Below are positions 52,176 to 59,651 of a DNA stretch of 64,000 nucleotides, one piece after another. Below the pieces are notes generated by a model. It was not told where the DNA came from, searched no databases, and saw only the letters and a list, made by a program, of their open reading frames with translations. How positions within the stretch are numbered: the first letter of the stretch is position 1; each line of letters opens with the position of its first letter. The translations under genes and the position numbers were made by a program. The stretch is taken from the NCBI RefSeq assembly GCF_001425945.1, contig NZ_LMEB01000009.1, forward strand, positions 62,001 to 126,000, in the 5' to 3' direction. This DNA is from Brevundimonas sp. Root1279. Lineage in GTDB: Bacteria > Pseudomonadota > Alphaproteobacteria > Caulobacterales > Caulobacteraceae.

Positions 52176-52520
52176 CTAAACGGCGCGCAGGTGGTCGGCC
52201 GAACCGGCCGTGCGCGGGCGGTCTTCCGCCGGCTTGTCCAGGATCCCGCCCATGTAGGTGCCGAAGCCGAGGCGACGGTGATCCTTCGCCATTTCGGCGT
52301 GGCACTCGACGACAGCGGCGCGAGCGGCGGCGAGGGCAGCGATGGCCGCCATGGCCTTGGCTTGCGATTCCGCAGCCGCGACCGGCGAGAGCGAGAGGGC
52401 AGTGCGGGCGCCGATGAACGACTGCACCAGGGTGGTGGCGTGAGCGATAGCCGCGTCGACGGCTTGCTCGGTGGCATTCAGGTCACCGGCGAGGCTGGCG
52501 ACGACTTCAGTGCGGTCCAT
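52176..52520 (-). CDS. Helical hypothetical protein with CtrA-like box upstream
   Basis: A 114-residue Ala-rich helical protein (LAGDLNATEQAVDAAIAHAT, SQAKAMAAIAALAAARAAV). Good GGAGGG six bases before the ATG. It ends RTAGSADHLRAV. No family recognised. The TTAA-N7-TTTA sequence 20-34 bp upstream of the start suggests cell-cycle control. Confidence 0.65.
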   Translation of the reverse strand: MDRTEVVASLAGDLNATEQAVDAAIAHATTLVQSFIGARTALSLSPVAAAESQAKAMAAIAALAAARAAVVECHAEMAKDHRRLGFGTYMGGILDKPAEDRPRTAGSADHLRAV

Positions 52521-52539
52521 TGATACCCTCCAAACTAGG

Positions 52540-52554
52540 TAAACCAGGCCTTAA
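52540..52554 (-). promoter_or_regulatory. Candidate CtrA-binding box
   Basis: On the minus strand the sequence TTAA-GGCCTGG-TTTA fits the Caulobacterales CtrA consensus TTAA-N7-TTAA with one mismatch. It lies about 20 bp before the 52176-52520 start codon. A single box with one mismatch is weak evidence alone. Confidence 0.4.
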
Positions 52555-52741
52555 CACGGCATAGGCCGTTTAGGTAGGGTTTTGTTGACCATAAACCATC
52601 TTATGTCCCTTTCCGGACACAGTGAAGCAATCTCCGGTTGATCGCCGGAAGGGCCCGAGAGGCTTGGAGGCGAGCGGAATCGCCCGTCAGCGCGGACTAC
52701 GGCTAAGGTCGCTCGATGGTTGAATGAGGCGCGTGTGCGTC

Positions 52742-52757
52742 TAGGCGGATATGCCTA
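52742..52757. promoter_or_regulatory. Candidate operator, copy 2 (TAGGCGGATATGCCTA)
   Basis: This copy has perfect CTAGGC...GCCTAG arms (52741-52758) and a GGATAT centre. It overlaps the stop codon of the thioesterase gene and lies about 220 bp upstream of the gene at 52176. It differs from the copy at 51183 in one base. Confidence 0.5.
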
Positions 52758-53153
52758 GAGGTCGTGCTCGGCGAGCAGGAAGTGCGCTGTCAGGGAGGCG
52801 ATCGGCTGGGCCTCGTCCTCCTGCCAGGCCTCCGCCAGGACGTGGGCGACGCGGCGGCCGGCCTTGCTGATGCGGGCCCGGGCCTGGACGTCGACCGGCC
52901 GCCCGGAGCGCAGATAGGCGACGGTGACGTTGATCGGCCGCGGCAGGCGCAGGCGCGGGTAAAGCAGGGCGACCTGGGCGACCGCCGTCAGCTCTAGCAG
53001 GGCGGCGGTGGAGCCGCCGTGCAGGGCCGGCAGGACGGGGTTGCCGATCAGCTTCTCGGCGAAGGGCATGGTCACGGTGAGGGCGTCGCCGTCCTCGGCC
53101 GAGGTCAGGCCGAGGAAGCGGGCGTAGGGCAGGCGGTTCAGAAGCTCGCTCAT
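52755..53153 (-). CDS. Hotdog-fold thioesterase (second of a pair)
   Basis: A 132-residue PaaI-like hotdog protein: PFAEKLIGNP, LHGGSTAALLELTAVAQVA, and NVTVAYLRSGRPVDVQARARI. It starts at ATG 53153, overlapping the previous gene as ATGA. Likely hydrolyses acyl-CoA; substrate unknown. The C-terminus is LTAHFLLAEHDL. Confidence 0.85.
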   Translation of the reverse strand: MSELLNRLPYARFLGLTSAEDGDALTVTMPFAEKLIGNPVLPALHGGSTAALLELTAVAQVALLYPRLRLPRPINVTVAYLRSGRPVDVQARARISKAGRRVAHVLAEAWQEDEAQPIASLTAHFLLAEHDL

Positions 53154-53626
53154 TGACCGGCCTCGCGCGGCGCCTTGAGGTTGGCGCCCAGGCCGCGGCC
53201 GCCGCTGGAGTTCAGCATGTAGGCTGACTGCGCCGCCGCCACGGGGTTTTCGGGACTGTCCTCGAAGGCCCAGGCCCGGACGAAGGCGACGGAATGGCCC
53301 AGATGATAGCAACGGGCTTCAGCAATCAGGTCGCGGCCGGGCTCGGCGGCGCGCATGTAGTCGACGCGCAGGTCGAGGGTGGCGATGGACTCGAAGCGGT
53401 CCAGGGCGACCCAGACGGCCAGACCGCCGACGTGATCGAGCAGGGTGGTGACCAGGCCGCCCGACAGCACGCCGGTGTCGGGATCGCCGACCAGGTCCTC
53501 GCGCCAGGGAACGCGGATGCGCACCCGGTCGCCCTCCAGGCCTTCGTAGGCGAAGCCCAGGGCGTGGGTGTGGGCGGCGCCGGAGGCGAGCTGGGGCAGG
53601 AGCGACTGCAGGGGCGAGGCGGTCAT
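53150..53626 (-). CDS. Hotdog-fold thioesterase (first of a pair)
   Basis: A 158-residue PaaI-family thioesterase: VPWREDLVGDPDTGVLSGGL, LLDHVGGLAVWVALD, STIDLRVDYMRAAE-type (here ATLDLRVDYMRAAEPGR), and GHSVAFVRAWAFED. The adjacent paralogue suggests the two act as a heteromer or on related CoA esters. Divergent from the exonuclease gene. Confidence 0.88.
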   Translation of the reverse strand: MTASPLQSLLPQLASGAAHTHALGFAYEGLEGDRVRIRVPWREDLVGDPDTGVLSGGLVTTLLDHVGGLAVWVALDRFESIATLDLRVDYMRAAEPGRDLIAEARCYHLGHSVAFVRAWAFEDSPENPVAAAQSAYMLNSSGGRGLGANLKAPREAGQ

Positions 53627-53687
53627 GGTCTGGTATCGTCTCGGTCGGCCGGTGGACGCAAGCGGCGTTCGCGCGTTTCCTCGCCCG

Positions 53688-54728
53688 ATGATCCGCTTCG
53701 AAGACCTGCTCAGGCCGACCCCGGCCGGTCTGTACTGCCCGCCCGGCGACTTCTACGTCGATCCGGTGCGGCCGGTCGATCGGGCGGTCATCACCCACGG
53801 CCACTCCGACCACGCCCGGGCCGGGCACGGCGCCGTGCTGGCTACGCCCCAGACCCTCGCCATCATGGCCGAGCGCTACGGCGAGGAATTCGCCCTTCGC
53901 CGGCAGGCGGTGACCTACGGCGAGACAGCCTCGCATAACGACGTCGACGTGACCCTGGTCCCGGCAGGCCATGTGCTGGGTTCGGCCCAGGCGGTGATCC
54001 AGTGGCGTGGCGTGAGAATGGTGGTGTCCGGCGACTACAAGCGGCGGCGCGACCCCACCTGCGCCCTGTTCGAGCCGGTCCCCTGCGATGTCTTCATCTC
54101 GGAGGCGACCTTCGGCCTGCCGGTCTTCACCCATCCGCCGGACGCCGAGGAGATCGGACGGCTGGTGCAGTCGCTGCGCCAGTTTCCCGAGCGAGCCCAT
54201 CTGGTCGGGGCCTATGCCCTGGGCAAGGCGCAGCGGGTGATCCGCCTGTTGCGCGAGGCGGGCTGGGATCGGACCATCTACGTTCACGGGGCGCTGGAGC
54301 GGCTGAACCGGTTGTACGAGCGCGAGGGCGTCGACCTGGGTCCGCTGGCGCCCGCCACCGGACTGAAGCCCAATGCGCTGGGCGGCGAGGTGGTCATCGC
54401 TCCGCCGTCGGCGACCCAGGATCGTTGGTCGCGCCGCTTCGCCGATCCCGTGCTGGCCTTCGCCTCGGGCTGGATGGGTGTGCGGGCGCGGGCGCGGCAG
54501 AGGGGCGTCGAGCTGCCGCTGGTGCTGTCGGACCATGCCGACTGGCCGGAGCTGACGGCCACCTTCGCCGAGCTGAAGCCCGAGGAGATCTGGATCACCC
54601 ATGGGCGGGAGGAGGGGCTGCTGCGCTGGTGCGAGTTGCACGGGCAGAAGGCGCGGGCCCTGCGGCTGGTGGGCTACGACGACGAGGACGAGGAAGCGGC
54701 GGGGGAGGTCGCCGAACCGGTCAGCTAA
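53688..54728 (+). CDS. Ligase-associated DNA exonuclease (metallo-beta-lactamase/beta-CASP)
   Basis: A 346-residue nuclease. The MBL motif is THGHSDHARAGH (HxHxDH); later HVLGSAQAVI, SGDYKRRRDP and LSDHADWPEL complete the metal site, and THGREEGLL lies near the end. This family usually sits with an ATP-dependent ligase and helicase in a DNA-repair cluster; neither is adjacent here. ATG 53688 gives the normal start IRFEDLLRPTPAGLY. The stop overlaps the convergent kinase stop by four bases. Confidence 0.88.
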   Translation: MIRFEDLLRPTPAGLYCPPGDFYVDPVRPVDRAVITHGHSDHARAGHGAVLATPQTLAIMAERYGEEFALRRQAVTYGETASHNDVDVTLVPAGHVLGSAQAVIQWRGVRMVVSGDYKRRRDPTCALFEPVPCDVFISEATFGLPVFTHPPDAEEIGRLVQSLRQFPERAHLVGAYALGKAQRVIRLLREAGWDRTIYVHGALERLNRLYEREGVDLGPLAPATGLKPNALGGEVVIAPPSATQDRWSRRFADPVLAFASGWMGVRARARQRGVELPLVLSDHADWPELTATFAELKPEEIWITHGREEGLLRWCELHGQKARALRLVGYDDEDEEAAGEVAEPVS

Positions 54729-56359
54729 GCCGCCGACCGGGCCCGTTTCGTGCTGGGTACGACCGCGGCGGCCGCGGCGGCCTGTTCCAGGGCCGCATTC
54801 ATGGCCATGCGCAGGCGTTCCGGCTTGATCGGCTTCTCGACCACAGCGGCCATGCCGTTGGCCATGTATTTGCGCGCGTCTTCCGGGTCGGCGTTGGCGG
54901 TCAGGGCGACGATCGGGATGGCGGCGGCCGGGCCGGTGAGGGCGCGGATGGCCTGGGTCGCCTGGACCCCGTCCATGCGCGGCATCTTGATGTCCATCAG
55001 GATCAGGTCGAACAGCCGTTCCTGCACGATCTCGACGGCCTGCAGGCCGTCCTCGGCGGTCTCGGAGGTGCAGCCGAACATCTCGCACAGGGCCTGGGCG
55101 ACGACGCGGTTGGTCGCGTTGTCGTCGACGATCAGCACGTGCGGCGTGGCGTTGTGGGCCAGGTCCATGTCGGACAGGGACTGGACGTTGGAGGCCGTCG
55201 GGGCCTCGACGTAGGCGCGCTCGACCTCGACATCGAAGGCGAAGGTGGCGCCCTGGCCCGGGTTGTTCTCGGCCCAGATGCGGCCGCCCATGCGCTCGAT
55301 CACCTGGCGGCAGATCGACAGGCCCAGGCCGGCGCCGTCTGGCCCCGAGCCGTGGACGAACGGCTGGAAGATCAGGTCGACGCGGTCGGCGTCGACGCCC
55401 GGGCCGTCGTCGCGAATGCGGGCCTCGAGGCGGATGCGGCCGCCCTGGGCCACAGCCTTGAGTCCGGCCTCGACGACGCCGTTGCGGGCGAACTTCAGCG
55501 CGTTGCCGATCAGGTTGTTGAACACCTGCTTGAGGCGAACGGGGTCGACCACGGCGGCGAGTTCCGTGTCGCCTTCGTAGCCCACCATGAGGGTCACGTT
55601 GTCCTGCGAGGCGCGCGGAGCCCACATCGCCTGGACGTCGTCCATCAGGGCGCGCAGGGGGGTCGGCTCGGCGTGCATCTCCAGCTCGCCGGCCTCGGCG
55701 CGGGACAGGTCGAGCGCGTCCTGGAGGATGCGCAGAAGGGTCTCCGACGACTCCACGATCGTCGTCACATGGGCGTGGGCCTGGGCGTTCAGCGGCTGGC
55801 GGCGCAGCAGTTCGGCGACGGCGAGGACGCCGTTCATCGGGGTGCGCAGCTCATGGCTCATGATGGCCAGGAACTGGCTCTTGGCGCGGGCCGAGGCGAG
55901 AGCCTGGGTCTTGGTGTCGGTCAGGACGCGGGCCTGCTCGGCCAGTTCCTCGTTCTGTTTGCGCTGGCGGTCGTTGACGGCCTGCAGCAGGGACACCGCC
56001 GTTCCGACGCCGTGATATTTGCCGCCGCGGGTGACGATGAAGCCGCGCATCAGGGCGCCGGCGCCGCTCTTCATCAGCACATCGCAGAAGGTGTCGATGG
56101 CCACGCCGGCCTCGACCACGGCCGGGTCCTCGTCCATCAGATGGATGACCGGGCGCTTGGCGTAGAGGGCGTGTCCGAAGGCCCCGGCGATCTTGAGCAG
56201 AAAGGCGTTGCGCTCGATCAGGCCGAGCGGGCGATCGCCGTCGACGACCGGAATGACCAGGGTGTCGGGTTCGCTGGTGAAGCGCGCGAAGACATCGCTG
56301 CCCAGCGTGTCGGGCGATACCGCCTCCGCGCGTTCTGTCAGGGCTTCGATGGTCGGCAT
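54725..56359 (-). CDS. Hybrid histidine kinase with N-terminal CBS pair
   Basis: A 544-residue cytosolic kinase. Residues 1-130 are CBS-like (LVIPVVDGDRPLGLIERNAF, then KRPVIHLMDEDPAVVE and GFIVTRGGKYHGVGT), followed by a helical linker, HisKA with His169 (SHELRTPMNGV), HATPase (NNLIGNALKF, DDGPGVDADR, GAGLGLSI) and a receiver domain (VDDNATNRV, MDIKMPRMDG, EKPIKPERL). CBS pairs usually bind adenosyl ligands, so the input may be nucleotide-related. No phosphotransferase or regulator adjoins it. Confidence 0.9.
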   Translation of the reverse strand: MPTIEALTERAEAVSPDTLGSDVFARFTSEPDTLVIPVVDGDRPLGLIERNAFLLKIAGAFGHALYAKRPVIHLMDEDPAVVEAGVAIDTFCDVLMKSGAGALMRGFIVTRGGKYHGVGTAVSLLQAVNDRQRKQNEELAEQARVLTDTKTQALASARAKSQFLAIMSHELRTPMNGVLAVAELLRRQPLNAQAHAHVTTIVESSETLLRILQDALDLSRAEAGELEMHAEPTPLRALMDDVQAMWAPRASQDNVTLMVGYEGDTELAAVVDPVRLKQVFNNLIGNALKFARNGVVEAGLKAVAQGGRIRLEARIRDDGPGVDADRVDLIFQPFVHGSGPDGAGLGLSICRQVIERMGGRIWAENNPGQGATFAFDVEVERAYVEAPTASNVQSLSDMDLAHNATPHVLIVDDNATNRVVAQALCEMFGCTSETAEDGLQAVEIVQERLFDLILMDIKMPRMDGVQATQAIRALTGPAAAIPIVALTANADPEDARKYMANGMAAVVEKPIKPERLRMAMNAALEQAAAAAAVVPSTKRARSAA

Positions 56360-56547
56360 TCTGCCTGGGACTCCACTGCGACTGGCGGACAGTGCCTTGA
56401 ACTCTTTGCGGAAGCATTAAGGCTGAGCTTGCCGATTCCCGCCTCTTTTGCCCCTCCGGACGCGTTGGTGTAGAAGGCCCGCCCGCCCTGGAGCGGTCCA
56501 TCACCCTTGTCCATGCGCGCGGCCGACCGGCCGACCGCAGGTTTGTC

Positions 56548-57267
56548 ATGAGCGAAATCAGCCAAAGCCCTGAAAAATCGGCCCTTGTTCTGTTCTCCGG
56601 CGGGCAGGACAGCGCCACCTGCCTGGCCTGGGCGCTGGAGCGTTTCGACCGCGTCGAGACAGTCGGCTTCGACTATGGCCAGCGCCATTCGGTCGAGATG
56701 CAGGCGCGCCTCGACGTGCGCAAAGGCATGGCCAAGGTGCTGCCGCAGTGGGCCGACCGGCTGGGCCCGGATCACGTCGTCGACCTGACCGGCTACGGCA
56801 AGATCGCCGAGAGCGCCCTGACGGCCGAGCGCGCCATCGAGATGGACGCGCGCGGCCTGCCGACCACCTTCGTGCCGGGGCGCAATCTGGTGTTCCTGAC
56901 CTGCGCCGCCGCCCTGGCCGACCGCCGCGGCCTGGAGGTGTTGGTCGGCGGCATGTGCGAGACCGACTACTCCGGCTATCCCGACTGCCGCCGCGACACC
57001 ATCGAGGCCATGGCGCATGCGCTCAGCCTCGGCCTGGACAAGCCGGTGATCATCGAGACGCCGCTGATGGCCCTGACCAAGGCGGAGACCTGGGCCCTGG
57101 CGGACCGCATCGGCGGCCAGGCCCTGGTCGACCTGATCGTCGAGGAAAGCCACACCTGCTACCGCGGCGACCGCGCCCTGCGGTTCGGCTGGGGCTACGG
57201 CTGCGGGACTTGCCCGGCGTGCGAGCTGCGCGCCGTCGGCTACGGCCAGTGGGTGGCGCGGCCATGA
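56548..57267 (+). CDS. queC: 7-cyano-7-deazaguanine synthase
   Basis: A 239-residue QueC, ATP-dependent conversion of CDG to preQ0. PP-loop [10 protein letters not shown] (about 18-27), zinc-binding [10 protein letters not shown] near the C-terminus (preceded by HTCYRGDR), and [15 protein letters not shown] are all diagnostic. First gene of the queC-queE-queD operon. The 188-bp upstream gap shows no preQ1-type riboswitch that I can recognise. Confidence 0.97.
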   Translation: MSEISQSPEKSALVLFSGGQDSATCLAWALERFDRVETVGFDYGQRHSVEMQARLDVRKGMAKVLPQWADRLGPDHVVDLTGYGKIAESALTAERAIEMDARGLPTTFVPGRNLVFLTCAAALADRRGLEVLVGGMCETDYSGYPDCRRDTIEAMAHALSLGLDKPVIIETPLMALTKAETWALADRIGGQALVDLIVEESHTCYRGDRALRFGWGYGCGTCPACELRAVGYGQWVARP

Positions 57268-57899
57268 GCTATGCGGCCAAGGAAGTCTTTCTGACGGTGC
57301 AGGGCGAGGGCGGCCAGGCGGGGCGGCCCGCGGTCTTCCTGCGCTTCGCCGGCTGCAACCTGTGGAACGGGCTGGAGCGCGACCGGGCGACGGCGATCTG
57401 CAATTTCTGCGACACGGATTTCGTCGGGACGGACGGCGACGGCGGCGGCAAGTTCGCGACGCCTGAGGCGCTGGCCGACCATGTCGACGCCATGTGGCGG
57501 GGCAGGGCGGGGGACCCGAAGCTGGTGGTCTGCACCGGCGGCGAGCCGTTGCTGCAGCTGGATCAACCGTTGATCGACGCGCTGCACGCCCGCGGCTTCG
57601 AGATCGCCATCGAAAGCAACGGCACGCTTGAGGCCCCGGCCGGGATCGACTGGGTCTGCGTCAGCCCCAAGGCCGACGCTCCGGTGGTCCAGACCTCGGG
57701 CCAGGAGCTGAAGCTGGTCTTCCCGCAGGCCAAGGCCATGCCGGACCGGTTCGAGCACCTGTCGTTCGAGCGCTTCTGGTTGCAGCCCATGGACGGCCCT
57801 GACCGCGAGGCCAACACCGCCGCAGCCATCGACTATTGCCTGACGCACCCGCAGTGGCGGCTCAGCGTCCAGACCCACAAGTACATCGGCGTCCGCTAA
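57264..57899 (+). CDS. queE: 7-carboxy-7-deazaguanine synthase
   Basis: A 211-residue radical-SAM enzyme making CDG from 6-carboxytetrahydropterin. The cluster motif is Cys31-x14-Cys46-x2-Cys49 (CNLWNG...CNFCDTDF), the expanded QueE form. [20 protein letters not shown] and [11 protein letters not shown] fit. ATG 57264 overlaps the queC stop as ATGA. The stop TAA overlaps the queD ATG. Confidence 0.95.
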   Translation: MSYAAKEVFLTVQGEGGQAGRPAVFLRFAGCNLWNGLERDRATAICNFCDTDFVGTDGDGGGKFATPEALADHVDAMWRGRAGDPKLVVCTGGEPLLQLDQPLIDALHARGFEIAIESNGTLEAPAGIDWVCVSPKADAPVVQTSGQELKLVFPQAKAMPDRFEHLSFERFWLQPMDGPDREANTAAAIDYCLTHPQWRLSVQTHKYIGVR

Positions 57900-58267
57900 T
57901 GCCCGTCTTCGAGATCACCAAACAGGCCACCTTCGACGCGGCCCACCACTTCCCCAACGAGCCCGAGGGCAGCATCTATCGCCGCGTCCACGGCCATTCG
58001 TTCACGGTGGAGGCGACGGTGCGCAGCGAGGTGCTGGACGCCGAACACGGCTGGGTCGCCGACCTGGGCGCGCTGGACCGGGCGTTGAAGGCGGCCGCCG
58101 AACAGTTGGATCACGGCATGCTCAACGAGCATGCGGGGCTGGAGCTGCCCAGCCTCGAGAACCTGTGCCTGTGGTTCGCCAAGACGCTGAAGCCCGAGTG
58201 GCCGGGCCTGTGCCGTATCCAGGTGGCGCGTCCGACCATCCACGAGCGCTGCGTCCTGACCCTCTAG
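57899..58267 (+). CDS. queD: QueD-family 6-carboxytetrahydropterin synthase, variant catalytic site
   Basis: A 122-residue QueD/PTPS homologue that would convert dihydroneopterin triphosphate to 6-carboxy-tetrahydropterin. Zinc ligands His16 (AAHHF), His31 and His33 (VHGHSF) are present, and LDHGMLNE and RPTIHERCVLTL are conserved. The catalytic cysteine of the CxxxHGH motif is replaced by Tyr27 (IYRRVHGH). Position in the queC-queE-queD operon argues that it serves this pathway. Start ATG 57899 overlaps the queE stop (TAATG). Confidence 0.92.
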   Translation: MPVFEITKQATFDAAHHFPNEPEGSIYRRVHGHSFTVEATVRSEVLDAEHGWVADLGALDRALKAAAEQLDHGMLNEHAGLELPSLENLCLWFAKTLKPEWPGLCRIQVARPTIHERCVLTL

Positions 58268-58294
58268 CGACCTGGCGCTCGATCGGCGCCGGTT

Positions 58295-58567
58295 TCAGCA
58301 GTTCTGCCCGCGCTCGCGGCGCTGTTCGCAGCGGCGCTGCTCGCGCTCGTATTCGCGCTGTTCGCGCTCGCGCTTCAGCTTGGTTTCCTCGTCCGAGGTG
58401 GTGACCGCGTCGACGCCCGCGCCGACGACCGCGCCCGTGGCCTTGACCGTGCCGCCGACCACGGCGGCGGTGCCGCCTACGACCGCGCCGACGACGCAGC
58501 CCTGCAGCATCAGCGCGCCCGCCAGAACGGCGGACAGGGCGGCGGCTTTGGTGATCAGCTTGGACAT
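58295..58567 (-). CDS. Glycine-zipper lipoprotein
   Basis: A 90-residue protein with lipoprotein signal ending LQGC at about residue 24, a Gly/Ala/Val zipper (VVGAVVGGTAAVVGGTVKATG), and a basic coiled tail of Arg/Glu (KLKREREQREYEREQRR). Similar proteins occur in outer-membrane quality-control or envelope roles; function unknown. GTTAACC lies upstream. Confidence 0.72.
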   Translation of the reverse strand: MSKLITKAAALSAVLAGALMLQGCVVGAVVGGTAAVVGGTVKATGAVVGAGVDAVTTSDEETKLKREREQREYEREQRRCEQRRERGQNC

Positions 58568-58649
58568 GGCGATGGGGCTCCCGACGCGGCAGGGTTAACC
58601 CATCAATGGTGAACGCAGTCTGACGCCTCCGTGGCCGAAGCAGGGCGGC

Positions 58650-59354
58650 TCAGGCTCCGAGGGGGGCCAGGCCGTCGGGGGAGGAGGCTTCAGTCTCGGA
58701 TTTGGGCTTGCGACCGCGCTTTCGCGGGGCGAGCTGACGGGAGGTCAGAGCCTCGAGCTGGGCGATCCAGTCCTGGGCCCCGACCGGACGCCCCGTCGAA
58801 TAGGAGCGACGCAGGGCGGAGATGGCCTCCGTGTCCTCAGGCTGCTCCAGGAAGGCGGCGAAGTCGCCGAGGTGGTCGAGCATCGGGCCGGTGGACAGAA
58901 GAGCGTCGTCGCGCGCCGCGAGCAGGGCGCGCGTGCTCGACCAGGGCCAGTCTTCCGGCCGATCGGCGAGCTTGGAGCGCACCGGGTTCAAGGACAGGTG
59001 GCGGACGGCGGCGACGAGGTGCCGCTCGTCAAGCACGGCCGAGCTGAACCGGCCCTGCCAGAGATGACCGGTCTGCCGCAGCCGGCCGTTGATGCGAGCG
59101 GTGTAGCGCCGATGAGCGTCCGCGAACGTGGCCCTCAGACCGTCCAGCTCAGCCGGGACCATGATGAAATGGACGTGATTGGGCAGTAGGCAATACGCCC
59201 AGATCTCTGTGCCCGCGCGCCGCGCCGCCAGGCCGACCAGGGTCAGATAGGCCCGGTAGTCGTCGTCGTTGAAGAAGACCTGCTCGCGTCGGTTTCCCCA
59301 CTGCGAGACGTGGTGCGGCAAGCCTGGTGCGACGACTCTCGCCAATCGGCACAT
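58650..59354 (-). CDS. REP-associated tyrosine transposase (RAYT, Y1_Tnp family)
   Basis: A 234-residue HUH-type transposase domain protein. The metal-binding motif NHVHFIM (HxH) follows LLPNH, the nucleophile tyrosine is likely in HRRYTARINGR, and LWQGRFSSAVLD plus LNPVRSKLADRPEDWPWSS are typical of RAYTs. The C-terminal basic stretch APRKRGRKPKSE may bind DNA. RAYTs are single-copy domesticated transposases that process REP palindromes; a REP pair lies at 20083. Confidence 0.9.
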   Translation of the reverse strand: MCRLARVVAPGLPHHVSQWGNRREQVFFNDDDYRAYLTLVGLAARRAGTEIWAYCLLPNHVHFIMVPAELDGLRATFADAHRRYTARINGRLRQTGHLWQGRFSSAVLDERHLVAAVRHLSLNPVRSKLADRPEDWPWSSTRALLAARDDALLSTGPMLDHLGDFAAFLEQPEDTEAISALRRSYSTGRPVGAQDWIAQLEALTSRQLAPRKRGRKPKSETEASSPDGLAPLGA

Positions 59355-59551
59355 GCGGTTCTCCCACCCGTTCAGCCCCAGGCGTGATCGACACTTGGAT
59401 CGGCGTGCGGGGGTCGGGCTCTTGCGCGGCCGCAGGGCCGGCGGGAGAGCGCCAGCGTTGCCGTCGCGGACCCACCCTTACTCCAAAGTAGGGACGTTGA
59501 AAGCCGGGACTTGTCGGCTATTACCTTAGGCGTAGACCGTAATGGCCAAGG

Positions 59552-59585
59552 TATTAGTACACTGTCACCGATTAACATTAGTACA
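59552..59585. repeat. AT-rich direct repeats before the 59652 gene
   Basis: ATTAGTACA at 59553-59561 recurs at 59577-59585, about 24 bp apart, in an A/T-rich stretch of the 297-bp interval 59355-59651. No other gene is recognisable there. This is probably the regulatory region for the membrane protein-porin pair. Confidence 0.55.
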
Positions 59586-59651
59586 TAAGTCGACATAATC
59601 CAGACACGGACGCACCGGACACCGGGCCCTCAGTTAAAAGGAGGGCTTAGA

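Noticed and set aside
53319-55625. A 768-residue minus-strand frame over the exonuclease and kinase
   Set aside because: It overlaps real genes on both strands and is compositionally typical of a wrong frame.
56360-56547. A preQ1 riboswitch before queC
   Set aside because: I find no preQ1 aptamer core or the short pseudoknot sequence; the gap shows only GC-rich inverted bits.
58650-59354. A complete insertion sequence around the RAYT gene
   Set aside because: No inverted or direct repeats were seen at its ends, and RAYT genes are usually single-copy and not bounded like an IS.
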